Positions 7,910-17,508 are shown, counted from the first letter of the stretch. The stretch is DNA of 64,000 bases from Paraburkholderia fynbosensis (GCF_902859935.1 NZ_CADIKI010000024.1:86860-150859), one strand, 5' to 3'. The notes: generated by a model from the sequence alone, not told the origin. Program-made: numbers and translations.

Positions 7910-9241
7910 ATGAGCGAAGTGATGAAGTTCGGCAGTGGTCGTCGTCGTTTTCTGCAGATATCCGCGGGCGCGGGGCTGGCTGCGGCCGGCATGCTCGGCG
8001 GACTACCGCGCGCCCGCGCCGCAGACGTCGTTAATCTGTACACCTGGTCGGCGGGAGTCGATACGGTCAAGCGCGAAGTTGCGGCGTTTGAGAAGGAAAC
8101 CGGGCTTGCGGTCAACTACAACAACCTGCCGTTCGCGCAGTATCGCGAGGCGATGATCACCAAGTTCGTCGGTCAGGCGCCGGTCGATGCGCTGTGGGTC
8201 TCCGACGGCTGGCTGCCTGAGTGGGCCGACGCAGGCTGGCTCGCGCCAATAGACGCATATCCGCAACTGCTGAAGTACAACAGCGACGTGCAGGACTTCT
8301 GCACGCAGTCGACGCAGTACAAGGGTCATCAGTACGGGATGACCTATTACACCGACTACATGGCGTTCCTCTATGACGCGAGCATGCTGGCGAAAGCCGG
8401 CATCTCCGCGCCGCCCGCGAGTTGGGATGAACTCGTCGACCAGTCGCTGAAGATCAAGAAGGCCGGCCTGTCGAACTACCCGCTGATGCTGTCGATGGCG
8501 CGCGAGAGCTGGCTGATCGAGTTCATGTCGTCGGTGGTGTTTTCGCACGGCGGGCGCTTCGTCGACGACAGCGGCCGCGTCATGATGGACGATCCGAAGC
8601 ACGGCGCGATCAGCTCGTTGCAATGGATCGTCGACGCGGTCAACAAACACCACATCCTGTCGCCGGCCTGCGTTGAACTCGGCGAGCTGAACGGCTTCAA
8701 GGCCGTCGCCTCCGGCAACCACGCGTTCGCACTGCTGCCGCGCTACCGGATCCAGGCGCTGAACGATCCACGCCAGTCGCACGTCGCCGGAAACATCAGG
8801 CAGGCGCTGATGCCCGCCGGTCCAAACGGTTCGCACGCAACAGTGGCCTGGATGCGCATGCACGCGCTGAGCGCCGCCGCCGGCGCAAACAAAGCGCGCG
8901 CGGCGAACGCGGTACGCCTGATCGAAGCGTTCGGCGGGAAGTTCGACGGTCAGTACGCGTTCCAGAAGGCGATGTTCCTCGACACAGGCACCGCGTTCGG
9001 CGTAAAGCCGCTGTTCAGCGATCCGCAGGTGCGCGCCGCATATGAGAAGTACGGTGACTTCGCGATGTTCCAGAAACAGCAGGACCTCGCGCGCAAGAAG
9101 GACGTGATTACGCGCTGGTTCGGCGAGTGGGACGAAGTCAACAGCAGCGCGTGGCAGGCCGCGATCCTCGGCCAGTCGAGCGCCGCCGAGGCGTTGAAGA
9201 AATCGGCCAGCAAATGGACCGAACTCAGCAAACAGGCCTGA
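7910..9241 (+). CDS. ABC transporter substrate-binding protein (CUT1 type)
   Basis: 443-residue extracellular solute-binding protein of the family that serves MalE/UgpB-type importers. It starts with a twin-arginine motif (GRRRFLQISAGAG) and a cleavage region near PRARAAD, then VVNLYTWSAGVDTVKREVAAF and a typical CUT1 lobe structure (AWLPEWADAGWLAPID-like segment near residue 105). The ATG at 7910 is chosen over the upstream frame because a GGGAG box precedes it and the Tat motif follows. It is the first gene of a tightly packed operon with two permeases and an ATPase. The family usually binds carbohydrates or polyol derivatives, but the downstream enzymes suggest a different ligand. Confidence 0.88.
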   Translation: MSEVMKFGSGRRRFLQISAGAGLAAAGMLGGLPRARAADVVNLYTWSAGVDTVKREVAAFEKETGLAVNYNNLPFAQYREAMITKFVGQAPVDALWVSDGWLPEWADAGWLAPIDAYPQLLKYNSDVQDFCTQSTQYKGHQYGMTYYTDYMAFLYDASMLAKAGISAPPASWDELVDQSLKIKKAGLSNYPLMLSMARESWLIEFMSSVVFSHGGRFVDDSGRVMMDDPKHGAISSLQWIVDAVNKHHILSPACVELGELNGFKAVASGNHAFALLPRYRIQALNDPRQSHVAGNIRQALMPAGPNGSHATVAWMRMHALSAAAGANKARAANAVRLIEAFGGKFDGQYAFQKAMFLDTGTAFGVKPLFSDPQVRAAYEKYGDFAMFQKQQDLARKKDVITRWFGEWDEVNSSAWQAAILGQSSAAEALKKSASKWTELSKQA

Positions 9242-9248
9242 GGTTGCG

Positions 9249-10163
9249 ATGAGTGCACCTGCTCCAACTCGACGCTGGCTCGCCCGGCACCCCGTGTCGG
9301 CGGCCGACCAGCGCAGCGCGATGCTGCTGCTGCTGCCGATGTTCGTGGTACTGCTCGCGGTCGCCGTGTTCCCGGTGCTGTATTCGCTGTGGACGAGCCT
9401 GTTTGACATCCACCTGACGCGCATGGACGCGCCTTTCGTCGGACTCGGCAACTACATCGCGATTTTCCGCGACCCGGACTTCTGGGCCGCGGTCGGGCGT
9501 ACGGTGTGGTTCACGGTGGTGTCAGTGCTCGCGATCATGGTGATCGCCACGCTTATCGCGCTGCTGCTCAACCGCGAGTTCCGCGGCCGCCGCATCCTCT
9601 CGGCCGCGCTGCTGATTCCGTGGGCGATTCCGTACGTGGTTGATGGCCTCATGTGGAAGTGGATATACGACTCTGGCTACGGCGCGCTGAACGGCCTGCT
9701 GTTGCAGCTCGGCGTGATCGGGCATTACATGATCTGGCTCGGGGACACGCACAAGACATTGCTGCTGATCGCCAACGCGTTCGTCTGGAAGGAAGTGCCG
9801 CTCGCGACGATCCTGCTGCTCGTCACGCTCAAGTCGGTTTCGCCAGACCTCTACGCGGCCGCCCGTGTTGACGGCGCGACAGCGCTGCGCCGCTTCGTGC
9901 ATGTGACGCTGCCCTCGATGCGGCCAGGTTTCATGCTCGTGATGATCTACGAGGCGATGACGGCGGTCCGTCACTTCGACCTGTTCTTCATCCTGACCGA
10001 AGGCGGTCCGGCCGACGCATCCCACGTGCTGTCGTGGCACATCTACGTCGAGACGTTCCGCAAGCTGTCGTTCGGCAGCGGCGCGGCGGTCGCCTACGTG
10101 CTGGCGCTCGCCACGTTTGCGATGTCCTACACGATCATCCGTCTGCTCGGCAGGAGGCTCTAG
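9249..10163 (+). CDS. ABC transporter permease (MalF/UgpA-like)
   Basis: 304 residues with six hydrophobic segments, the first at ~25-50 (MLLLLPMFVVLLAVAVFPVL). The cytoplasmic EAA loop reads AAARVDGATALRRFVHVTLP at ~205-225, the docking site for the ATPase. It begins 7 bp after the binding-protein gene and is followed 2 bp later by the second permease, so the set is one transcriptional unit. Substrate inferred only from context. Confidence 0.9.
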   Translation: MSAPAPTRRWLARHPVSAADQRSAMLLLLPMFVVLLAVAVFPVLYSLWTSLFDIHLTRMDAPFVGLGNYIAIFRDPDFWAAVGRTVWFTVVSVLAIMVIATLIALLLNREFRGRRILSAALLIPWAIPYVVDGLMWKWIYDSGYGALNGLLLQLGVIGHYMIWLGDTHKTLLLIANAFVWKEVPLATILLLVTLKSVSPDLYAAARVDGATALRRFVHVTLPSMRPGFMLVMIYEAMTAVRHFDLFFILTEGGPADASHVLSWHIYVETFRKLSFGSGAAVAYVLALATFAMSYTIIRLLGRRL

Positions 10164-10165
10164 GC

Positions 10166-11047
10166 ATGTTATCCGCTCCGTTTGTCAGACGCGTCGCACT
10201 GTTCGCCGCCGCGGCGTTGATGCTGGTCTACGTGCTTGCGCCGGTCGCATGGCTCGTGTCATCTTCGCTGCAGCAGGAGGCCGACATCACCTCGATTCCG
10301 CCGCACTGGATTCCGCACCCGGCGACGCTCGCGAGCTTCCGCGCCATCGTCCAGGCCGGAACCGGCACGCTGCCGGCCGATGCGTCCTTCGTGCCGTCGA
10401 GCGCACAGTATCTGCTGCCGGCGCTGCGCAACAGCCTCGTCGTAGCGTGCGCGGTGGTCGTGCTAAATCTCGTGGTCAGCGTGCCGGCCGCCTATGCGAT
10501 GGCGAAAATCCGCTACGTCGGGCGCGACCTGTCGGTGTACTTCATGCTTGCCACACGAGTCATTCCCGACATCGCATTGATCGTGCCGTTCTTCCTGTTC
10601 GTGCGCAAGCTCGGGCTGCTCGACAACGTCGGCGCGCTGATCATTACCTATCTCGCACTGACGGTTCCGTTCAGCGTGTTCATGCTGCTCAGCTATTTCG
10701 AGGGTCTGCCCGACGAGCTCGACAAGGCCGCGCGGGTCGACGGCTGCTCGCGGATCCAGGCGCTCATCAAGGTGTTTTTGCCGCTCGCGTTGCCGTCGCT
10801 CGTCGCGGTGATCCTGTTCACCTTCCTGACGAGCTGGAACGAGTTCCTTTTCGCACTCATGTTCACGCAAACCGCCGCGTCACAGACGGTGCCGATCATC
10901 GTCGCGTCGTTCACGTCGGATTTCACCACCAGCTTTTCGTTCATCAACGCGGCCGGCGTCGTTGCGATCATACCGCCCGTCATCATCGCCGTGGTGTTCG
11001 AGCGCTACATCGTCTCCGGCCTGACCGCCGGCGCGGTCAAGGGATAA
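10166..11047 (+). CDS. ABC transporter permease (MalG/UgpE-like)
   Basis: 293 residues. Membrane segments include LFAAAALMLVYVLAPVAWLV near the N-terminus, and the EAA loop reads KAARVDGCSRIQALIKVFLP near residue 190. The start at 10166 gives the family-typical short cytoplasmic head; the open frame upstream overlaps the preceding permease. A periplasmic loop of ~30 residues between the first two helices (TSIPPHWIPHPATLASF) is typical of MalG-type subunits. It pairs with the 9249 permease to form the heterodimeric channel. Confidence 0.9.
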   Translation: MLSAPFVRRVALFAAAALMLVYVLAPVAWLVSSSLQQEADITSIPPHWIPHPATLASFRAIVQAGTGTLPADASFVPSSAQYLLPALRNSLVVACAVVVLNLVVSVPAAYAMAKIRYVGRDLSVYFMLATRVIPDIALIVPFFLFVRKLGLLDNVGALIITYLALTVPFSVFMLLSYFEGLPDELDKAARVDGCSRIQALIKVFLPLALPSLVAVILFTFLTSWNEFLFALMFTQTAASQTVPIIVASFTSDFTTSFSFINAAGVVAIIPPVIIAVVFERYIVSGLTAGAVKG

Positions 11048-11059
11048 GGGGATCGAAAC

Positions 11060-12154
11060 ATGGCCCAAATCGAGTTTCAACAAGTCGCGAAACGCTATGC
11101 CAACGGGCATGTAGCGCTGCACAACCTGAACCTTCGAATCCGGGACAAGGAGTTCCTGGTGCTGCTCGGGCCGTCCGGCTGCGGCAAGTCGACGACGCTC
11201 AATATGATCGCCGGCCTCGAAGAGGTTACCGAAGGCAGCCTGCGTTTTGACGATACCGAGGTGAACGACATGCCTGCCCACAAGCGCGATGTCGCCATGG
11301 TGTTCCAGAGCTATGCGCTTTATCCCCACAAGAACGTCTATGAGAACATCGCGTTCGGGCTGCGCATGCGCAAGTACCCGCAGCACGAGATCGACTCGCG
11401 GGTACGGGCAGCGGCCCGTTCGCTCGAGATCGAGCACCTGCTCGAGCGGCGGCCCGGCCAGTTGTCCGGCGGGCAGCGTCAGCGCATCGCGCTGGGCCGC
11501 GCGATGGTGCGCCAGCCGTCGGTGTTCCTGATGGACGAACCGCTCTCCAATCTCGACGCGGCGCTGCGCGTGTCGATGCGCGCCAGCATCAAGGCGCTGC
11601 ATCAGTCGATGCAGACCACTTTCGTCTACGTGACACACGACCAGGCCGAGGCGCTGACGCTTGCCGACCGGATCGTCGTGATGTGCCAGGGCGTTGTGCA
11701 GCAGATCGGCACACCGGATGACATCTACGAACGGCCGGCGAACAGGTTCGTTGCCAACTTCCTCGGCAGCCCGCCGATCAACTTCCTCGACGGTGTCCTC
11801 GAAGACGCAGGCGCAGGGCTGTGCTTTCGGCGCGGCGGTCTGTCGCTCGCGCTTGACGAAGCCACGCGTCGGCGACTCGCCGCACGCGCCGGCCAGGCGA
11901 TCACGCTCGGCATTCGCGCGGAGGATATCGACGAGCACGCGCACGACGGGGACTGTCGGATCACCGGCGAGATCACGTCGCTGCTACCGGTCGGTTCCGA
12001 TCAGTTCATCGGCCTGTGCAGCGACGATCATCAGATGTTCTTCCGCGTAGGCAAGGAACGCTCGTTCGCGGTCGGCGAGCGCGTGTCGATCTCCGTCAAC
12101 CGGCGTCGCCTGCATCTGTTCGATCAGGCAAGCGGCACCAATCTCGCGGTGTGA
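11060..12154 (+). CDS. ABC transporter ATPase (MalK/UgpC-like)
   Basis: 364 residues. Walker A GPSGCGKST (~37-45), Q-loop VFQSYALYPH, signature LSGGQRQR (~134), Walker B VFLMDEPLSNLD and the switch His in YVTHDQAEA. A C-terminal regulatory TOBE/MalK-type domain (~235-364) follows. It energises the two permeases immediately upstream; the gene starts 12 bp after the second permease stop. It completes a full importer cassette in front of the molybdenum hydroxylase genes. Confidence 0.92.
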   Translation: MAQIEFQQVAKRYANGHVALHNLNLRIRDKEFLVLLGPSGCGKSTTLNMIAGLEEVTEGSLRFDDTEVNDMPAHKRDVAMVFQSYALYPHKNVYENIAFGLRMRKYPQHEIDSRVRAAARSLEIEHLLERRPGQLSGGQRQRIALGRAMVRQPSVFLMDEPLSNLDAALRVSMRASIKALHQSMQTTFVYVTHDQAEALTLADRIVVMCQGVVQQIGTPDDIYERPANRFVANFLGSPPINFLDGVLEDAGAGLCFRRGGLSLALDEATRRRLAARAGQAITLGIRAEDIDEHAHDGDCRITGEITSLLPVGSDQFIGLCSDDHQMFFRVGKERSFAVGERVSISVNRRRLHLFDQASGTNLAV

Positions 12155-12158
12155 TGCC

Positions 12159-13031
12159 ATGAAACCATCCGTCTTTTCATACCACCGGCCCCGCTCGCTC
12201 CACGACGCGCTCGCGCTGCTCGCCGAGCACGGTTTCGACGCGAAGGTGATCGCTGGCGGCCAGTCGCTCGGGCCGATGATGAACATGCGCTTCGCGCAGC
12301 CCGCGCATCTGGTCGACCTAAATGCGCTGCCGCAGCTTGCCGGCATCGAGCGCACCGGCAGCACCCTCAGGATCGGCGCGCTCACGCGCCACCACGAACT
12401 CGCGACCAGCCCCCTTGTACGCGACGCATGTCCGCTGCTCGCGCTGGCGGCCGCAACGGTTGGGCACTACGCAATCCGTCAACGTGGCACGCTCGGCGGC
12501 AGCCTTGCGAACGCGGACCCGGCCGCACAGCTGCCGCTGATCGTGCGCACGCTCGACGCGCGCATCGAGGTGGCCGGTCCGGGCAGGACGCGGGAAATCG
12601 CGGCCGCGGATTTCCTGCTTGCGGCGATGACGACGGCGCTCGAAGCGGACGAGATCGTCACCGCCGTGCGCTTTCCGTGCGCGCGGCCCGACGAGGGCCA
12701 CGGCTTCGAGATTTTCAGCCGTCGCCACGGCGACTTTGCGATTGCCGCATGCGCGGTTAGCGCCATCGTCGATGCGGGACGCTTCACGCATTTGCGGATC
12801 GGCGTGGGCGGCGTTGGCGACGTGCCGGTGTCGCTCGATGACGTCGCGGCGAACTTCATCGGCGCAACTGCCGACGACGCGACGATTGCGTTCGTTGCCG
12901 AACGCGTGGCCGCCGCGATCGATCCACACGACCAACCGGGAATCAGCGCTGCGTATCGGCGCGAGCTGGTCCATGCGCTGAGCGCGCGCGCACTCGCGCG
13001 CGCCAGCAGGTACACCTTGCAGGACATCTGA
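12159..13031 (+). CDS. Molybdenum hydroxylase FAD-binding medium subunit (CoxM/CutM-like)
   Basis: 290-residue FAD-binding subunit of a xanthine-dehydrogenase-family enzyme. The flavin-contacting motifs are AGGQSLGPMMNMR (~30-42) and GGSLANADPAAQLP (~110-123), followed by a CO-dehydrogenase-type C-terminal domain. It transfers electrons from the iron-sulphur subunit encoded next to an acceptor. It begins 4 bp after the ABC ATPase, which ties transport to oxidation. The substrate is not evident from the sequence. Confidence 0.9.
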   Translation: MKPSVFSYHRPRSLHDALALLAEHGFDAKVIAGGQSLGPMMNMRFAQPAHLVDLNALPQLAGIERTGSTLRIGALTRHHELATSPLVRDACPLLALAAATVGHYAIRQRGTLGGSLANADPAAQLPLIVRTLDARIEVAGPGRTREIAAADFLLAAMTTALEADEIVTAVRFPCARPDEGHGFEIFSRRHGDFAIAACAVSAIVDAGRFTHLRIGVGGVGDVPVSLDDVAANFIGATADDATIAFVAERVAAAIDPHDQPGISAAYRRELVHALSARALARASRYTLQDI

Positions 13032-13038
13032 GCGATTT

Positions 13039-13527
13039 ATGGAAAAGACGGCGATTCATCTCCAGATCAACGGTGCGTCGTACGACGTGCGCTGCGAGCC
13101 TCGCAAGCTTCTGTCGGACGTGCTGCGCGAAGACTGCCGGCTGACCGGCACGCATGTCGGCTGCGAACACGGCGTGTGCGGAGCATGCACCGTGCATGTC
13201 GACGGCCGGCCCGTGCGCGCGTGCCTGACCTATGCAGTGCAGGTCGACGACGTGCCCATTACGACGATCGAATCGATTGCGGTTGGCGGGCAGTTGTCAG
13301 TGCTGCAGCAGGCACTACACGAATGCCACGGGCTGCAATGCGGCTTCTGCACGCCGGGCATCGTGATGACGTTCGAGGCGTATTTGCGCGAGTACGCGAA
13401 GCCTACTGAAGCGCAGGTGCGCGACGTGCTCTCCGGCAATCTGTGCCGCTGCACCGGCTACCAGAGCATCGTGCGTGCGGTCATGCTGGCGGCCCAACGC
13501 CTGCGCGCGGAGGCCGTCGATGTCTGA
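13039..13527 (+). CDS. Molybdenum hydroxylase [2Fe-2S] small subunit (CoxS/CutS-like)
   Basis: 162 residues. The plant-type ferredoxin cluster ligands are visible (GCEHGVCGACTVHVDG, then RAC), and the C-terminal four-helix [2Fe-2S] domain has CGFCTPGIVM and LCRCTGY. Length and both clusters are intact, so electron relay from molybdopterin to FAD should work. The gene overlaps the large-subunit gene by 8 bp, implying translational coupling. Confidence 0.94.
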   Translation: MEKTAIHLQINGASYDVRCEPRKLLSDVLREDCRLTGTHVGCEHGVCGACTVHVDGRPVRACLTYAVQVDDVPITTIESIAVGGQLSVLQQALHECHGLQCGFCTPGIVMTFEAYLREYAKPTEAQVRDVLSGNLCRCTGYQSIVRAVMLAAQRLRAEAVDV

Positions 13528-15871
13528 GGCAGACTTTCGCTACCTGAACCGGCCGGTGCCTCGCACCGAGGACTACCGGCTGCTGACTGGCCACGGGCGC
13601 TATCTCGACGACATCGAGATTCCGGGCGCGCTGCATGTCTGTTTCGTGCGCTCGCCCCATGCGCACGCGCGCATCGTGTCGATCGACGCGAGCGCGGCGC
13701 TCGCGATGCCCGGCGTCGTCACGGTCGTGACCGGCCGCGATCTTGCGCAGTGGACCCGGCCACTGCGCGTCGCGCCGCCGATCGAAGGACTGATGCCGGT
13801 CGAGATCGAGACGATGCCAGTCGAGATCGTCCGATTCCAGGGCGATCCGGTCGCGTGTGTCGTCGCGGCGGACCGCTACATCGCCGAGGACGCGGCCGAA
13901 CAGGTTCTGGTAGAGTTCGACGCATTGGCCGCCGTGACCGACATGTGGCAGGCGCTTGAGGCCGACGCGGTGCAGATCGATCCGATGGTGCCGGGCAACC
14001 TGGTCTCGCACCAGACATTCACGCACGGCGATCCTGCCGGGGTTGAGGCCACCGCGTATCGCATCGTCGAAGCGAGCTTCGGCCAGCAACGGCAGACCCA
14101 TGTGCCGATCGAGACGCGCGGCTGCGCGGCGGTGTGGGATCTGGGCCGCAAGCATCTGACCTTCCATATCGGCACGCAGGTACCACATCCGCTGCGCACG
14201 CAACTCGCGGCGCGTCTGGCGCTCGACGAGTCGCAGGTCACGGTGATCTCCCAGGACGTTGGCGGCTCGTTCGGTCAGAAGATCGCACTGTATCGCGAGG
14301 AGCTGACGGTCGCGGCGCTTGCGCGCCACCTCGGACGACCGGTGCGCTGGCGCGAGGACCGGCTCGAAAACCTGACGGCCGCCGCGAATTCGCGCGAGGA
14401 TTTCTGCCGCACGCGCGCGGCAGTAGATCAGCACGGCACACTGCTTTCGCTCACGCTCGAGATGCGCGAGGACTTCGGCGCGTACTGCTTCTTTCCGGCG
14501 AACTACCTGGCGCGCGTCGTCGCAATGATTCTGAGCGGGCCGTACCGGCTCGACCATTACGCTTTCGACGTGAAGATCGTGCTCAGCCACAAATGCGGCA
14601 ACGCGCCGATGCGCGCGCCGATGTCGATCACGAGCTGGGTGATGGAAGGAACGATCGACGCGATCGCGCGCGAACTCGAAATCGGTCCGGTCGAGGTCCG
14701 CCGCCGCAATCTGATTGCGCCGCAGGAACTGCCGTACCGGACGCCGACCGGCGAAACGCTTGCCGATATCACGCCAACGGAAACCTTCGAGGCGGTCCTG
14801 CGGGCGGTCGACTACGCCGCATTTCGCACGCGCCAGCGCGACGCGCGCGCACGCGGGCGCTATCTCGGTCTTGGGCTGTGCAACGTCGTCGAGCCGACCA
14901 CCTACGGCTCGCGCTTTTACAAGGCTGCCGGAATTCCCGGTTCGGGCCACGAGGCGAGCTGGATACGGATTGAGCCGAGCGGCATCGTTAACGCATCGGT
15001 CGGACTCGGACCGAGCGGCCAGGGCTACGAGAGCGCGATGGCAAATGCGGTCGCCGAAGGGCTCGGCGTCGAGCCGTCGAAAGTGCGCATCCACATGGGT
15101 CATACCGACATCGCGCCATACGGGATGGGCAGCCGCGGCGCGCGTAGCGGGACTGCCGGCGGAGGCGCGCTGTTTCTGTGCGCGCAGGACGCCCGGCGCA
15201 AGGTGCTCGCCATCGCCAGCACGCGACTTGGCGTGCCCGCCGAGGCGCTACGCCTCGCCGATGGCCGCATCGAGCAACGCGAAGGCGATGCCTGGCACGG
15301 CACCGCGCTCACGCTGACTGACATCGCACGGCAGGCGTACATGGACCCGACGTCGCTGCCGCCGGGACTCTCGCCTGGCCTCGAGTTTCATCTGACCTAC
15401 GACCCGCCACCCATGACGTACTCCAATTCCGCGCACGCGTGCGAAGTCGAGCTTGACGTGGCGACTGGCGCGCTGCACATCGCGCGCTATGTGATCGCCG
15501 AGGATTGCGGAACGCTGCTGAACCCGACAGTCGTCGAGGGCCAGCAGCACGGCGCGATTGCGATGGGCCTTTCGGGCGCGTTGTTTGAGGAGGTGATCTA
15601 CGACGAGACCGGTCAGAACACCACCGGCTCGCTTGCCGAGTACCTGATCGCGACGGCAACCGAACTGCCCGAGATCGAGATCATCCCGATGCATACGCCA
15701 AGCCGCTCCACTGCGGCAGGCATCAAGGGCATGGCCGAGGGCGGCGTGATGGGCGCGCTCGGCGCGCTCACGAATGCGCTGAATGACGCGCTCGCGCCGT
15801 TCGGTGTGGTGGTCGAACGGCATCCGCTGACGCCAATGTTCGTACGCGACCTGTTGCGCGAATCGCTTTGA
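13520..15871 (+). CDS. Molybdenum hydroxylase large catalytic subunit (CoxL/XdhB-like)
   Basis: 783 residues binding the molybdopterin (probably cytosine dinucleotide) cofactor. It starts PRTEDYRLLTGHGRYLDDI, the classic large-subunit opening. Cofactor-binding motifs include QDVGGSFGQK (~250), GPSGQGYESAMA (~500) and RGARSGTAGGGA (~535). The catalytic Glu lies in GMAEGGVMGALGALTNALND near residue 740. The usual RGxGRPE loop is replaced by NAPMRAPMSIT near residue 365, so the active-site environment is atypical. Start at 13520 is set by homologous openings. Related enzymes oxidise purines, nicotinates, caffeine or aldehydes; which applies here is unknown. Confidence 0.9.
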   Translation: MSEADFRYLNRPVPRTEDYRLLTGHGRYLDDIEIPGALHVCFVRSPHAHARIVSIDASAALAMPGVVTVVTGRDLAQWTRPLRVAPPIEGLMPVEIETMPVEIVRFQGDPVACVVAADRYIAEDAAEQVLVEFDALAAVTDMWQALEADAVQIDPMVPGNLVSHQTFTHGDPAGVEATAYRIVEASFGQQRQTHVPIETRGCAAVWDLGRKHLTFHIGTQVPHPLRTQLAARLALDESQVTVISQDVGGSFGQKIALYREELTVAALARHLGRPVRWREDRLENLTAAANSREDFCRTRAAVDQHGTLLSLTLEMREDFGAYCFFPANYLARVVAMILSGPYRLDHYAFDVKIVLSHKCGNAPMRAPMSITSWVMEGTIDAIARELEIGPVEVRRRNLIAPQELPYRTPTGETLADITPTETFEAVLRAVDYAAFRTRQRDARARGRYLGLGLCNVVEPTTYGSRFYKAAGIPGSGHEASWIRIEPSGIVNASVGLGPSGQGYESAMANAVAEGLGVEPSKVRIHMGHTDIAPYGMGSRGARSGTAGGGALFLCAQDARRKVLAIASTRLGVPAEALRLADGRIEQREGDAWHGTALTLTDIARQAYMDPTSLPPGLSPGLEFHLTYDPPPMTYSNSAHACEVELDVATGALHIARYVIAEDCGTLLNPTVVEGQQHGAIAMGLSGALFEEVIYDETGQNTTGSLAEYLIATATELPEIEIIPMHTPSRSTAAGIKGMAEGGVMGALGALTNALNDALAPFGVVVERHPLTPMFVRDLLRESL

Positions 15872-15885
15872 CTGGACGAACTGAC

Positions 15886-16785
15886 ATGAACCAGGTTTCA
15901 ACCCAACCCGCAGTGGGCTTCATCGGCCTTGGCATTATGGGCGGCGCGATGGCCGCCCGGCTCGCCGCAGCCGGCTATCCACTGCATCTGTATAACCGCT
16001 CGCGCGCGAAGGCAGAGCCATTGCTCGCGGCAGGCGCGCACTGGCACGAGACGCCGGCCTCGCTCGCCGCCGCCGGCGAGATTGTCGTGACGATCGTCGG
16101 AATGCCGGCCGACGTGCGCGCGCTGTATCTTGGCGAGGCCGGGCTGATCGCGCATGCACGGCCTGGCGCGGTGCTGATCGACATGACCACGTCGAGCCCC
16201 GCGCTGGCGCGCGAAATGGCCGCCCGAGCAGCGGCACGCGGCATCGACATGCTCGATGCGCCGGTGTCCGGCGGTGACGTCGGCGCTCGCGAGGGACGGC
16301 TGTCGATCATGGTCGGCGGCCACGCGCCGGTGCTCGCGCGCGTCGAGCCGATGCTGCGCTGCCTTGGCGCGAATATCGTGATGCAGGGTGGCCCGGGCGC
16401 CGGCCAGCACGCGAAGCTGTGCAACCAGATCGTGATTGCGTCGACCATGCTCGGCGTTTGCGAAGGACTTGCGTATGCCAAGAGCGCTGGCCTCGATCCA
16501 CATACGGTTCTCAGCGCGATCGGCGGTGGTGCGGCGGGCGGATTCCTGCTGAACAATCTCGGTCCACGCATCGCGCGCGGAGACTTCGCGCCGGGCTTCT
16601 TCGTCGAGCATTTCATCAAGGACATGCGCATCGCATCCGAGGAAGCGCGCGACATGGGCCGCGCGTTGCCGGCTCTTGAACTCGCGCGCCGCCTGTATGG
16701 AGAACTCGCCGACGCCGGCCACGCGAGCTCGGGCACCCAGGCGCTCTTCAAAGTCTATGACGAGGCGCGCAATGAAGTTTGCTGA
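15886..16785 (+). CDS. NAD(P)-dependent beta-hydroxyacid dehydrogenase (3-hydroxyisobutyrate dehydrogenase family)
   Basis: 299 residues. N-terminal Rossmann fold with GFIGLGIMGGAMAARLAAAG (~10-29), the family substrate loop DAPVSGGDVGAREG (~125-138), and the catalytic Lys region HAKLCNQIVIAS (~170-181). Such enzymes interconvert 3-hydroxyacids and semialdehydes (3-hydroxyisobutyrate, tartronate semialdehyde and others). Its place between a molybdenum hydroxylase and a CoxG-like gene suggests a later step in the same pathway. The stop overlaps the next gene by 14 bp. Confidence 0.9.
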   Translation: MNQVSTQPAVGFIGLGIMGGAMAARLAAAGYPLHLYNRSRAKAEPLLAAGAHWHETPASLAAAGEIVVTIVGMPADVRALYLGEAGLIAHARPGAVLIDMTTSSPALAREMAARAAARGIDMLDAPVSGGDVGAREGRLSIMVGGHAPVLARVEPMLRCLGANIVMQGGPGAGQHAKLCNQIVIASTMLGVCEGLAYAKSAGLDPHTVLSAIGGGAAGGFLLNNLGPRIARGDFAPGFFVEHFIKDMRIASEEARDMGRALPALELARRLYGELADAGHASSGTQALFKVYDEARNEVC

Positions 16786-17410
16786 CAGTTGCTCGCTGCC
16801 CGCGCCCCCGGAAGCGGTGTGGGCTGCGCTGAACGACCCGGAGGTGCTGAAGGCGACGCTGCCGGGCTGCAAGGCGCTCGTGATGCGCGACGAGCGTCAT
16901 TTCGAAGCGACGGTGCAAGTTCGTGTCGGCCCCGCTGCGGCGACGTTTCGCGGCGAAGTTGAACTCGCCGATCTCGAGCCACCGCGTGCATACACGATCA
17001 TCGGCCAGGGCAATGCGGGTCCCGCGGGTTTCGCCAGGCTGACCGCGCGGGTGAAACTCGAAGGCCTGGGCGACACGACACTGCTCAGCTACGAGGCCGA
17101 CGTCGAGATTGGCGGCAAGCTCATGAGCGTGGGCTCCCGGCTGATCCAGTCGGCTGCGGCGAAGAACCTCGAGTCCTTCTTCGGCGCCTTCAGCGCGCAT
17201 ATCGAACATAGCGTTGCACCGGCGGTGGAGCAAGCGCCGGTGGCGGACGAAGTTGCTCCCGGCGCCGCGCCGGCCGCTGACCCGTCCACGCGCGAGCGGG
17301 CGCCCAGCCCCGTGCCGCCCATCGGGCTGGGCTGGGCACCATGGTTGGTCGCTACGGCAGCCGGGTTCGCGGGTCTCTTGATTGGTTTTTTGGTCGGGCA
17401 CTCGATCTAG
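16772..17410 (+). CDS. CoxG-like SRPBCC protein with C-terminal membrane anchor
   Basis: 212 residues. Residues 1-150 are the CoxG/COG3427 SRPBCC domain (SLPAPPEAVWAALNDPEVLK, LPGCKALV). A Pro/Ala-rich linker follows, then one transmembrane helix at the end (WLVATAAGFAGLLIGFLVGH). In CO dehydrogenase systems CoxG recruits the enzyme to the membrane. Here it likely tethers the molybdenum hydroxylase so that electrons enter the respiratory chain. It starts inside the preceding gene by a 14-bp overlap. Confidence 0.88.
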   Translation: MKFADSCSLPAPPEAVWAALNDPEVLKATLPGCKALVMRDERHFEATVQVRVGPAAATFRGEVELADLEPPRAYTIIGQGNAGPAGFARLTARVKLEGLGDTTLLSYEADVEIGGKLMSVGSRLIQSAAAKNLESFFGAFSAHIEHSVAPAVEQAPVADEVAPGAAPAADPSTRERAPSPVPPIGLGWAPWLVATAAGFAGLLIGFLVGHSI

Positions 17411-17508
17411 CTGGGGCCGGCAGTTTAAGTCTCATCGTGGATTCAGTTCCGAGTTTCGCAGTCGTTGATCCGTTTGGTGGTCTCCCTTTGCTTTTGAAGA
17501 GGTTATTG

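Noticed and set aside
8003..9451. 482-codon minus-strand frame opposite the CUT1 binding protein
   Set aside because: Composition (Arg, Val, His rich) and lack of any family motif mark it as a codon-bias shadow of the 7910-9241 gene.
13481..15103. 540-codon minus-strand frame opposite the Mo-hydroxylase large subunit
   Set aside because: Antisense shadow; no motifs, and the plus strand carries an unambiguous catalytic subunit.
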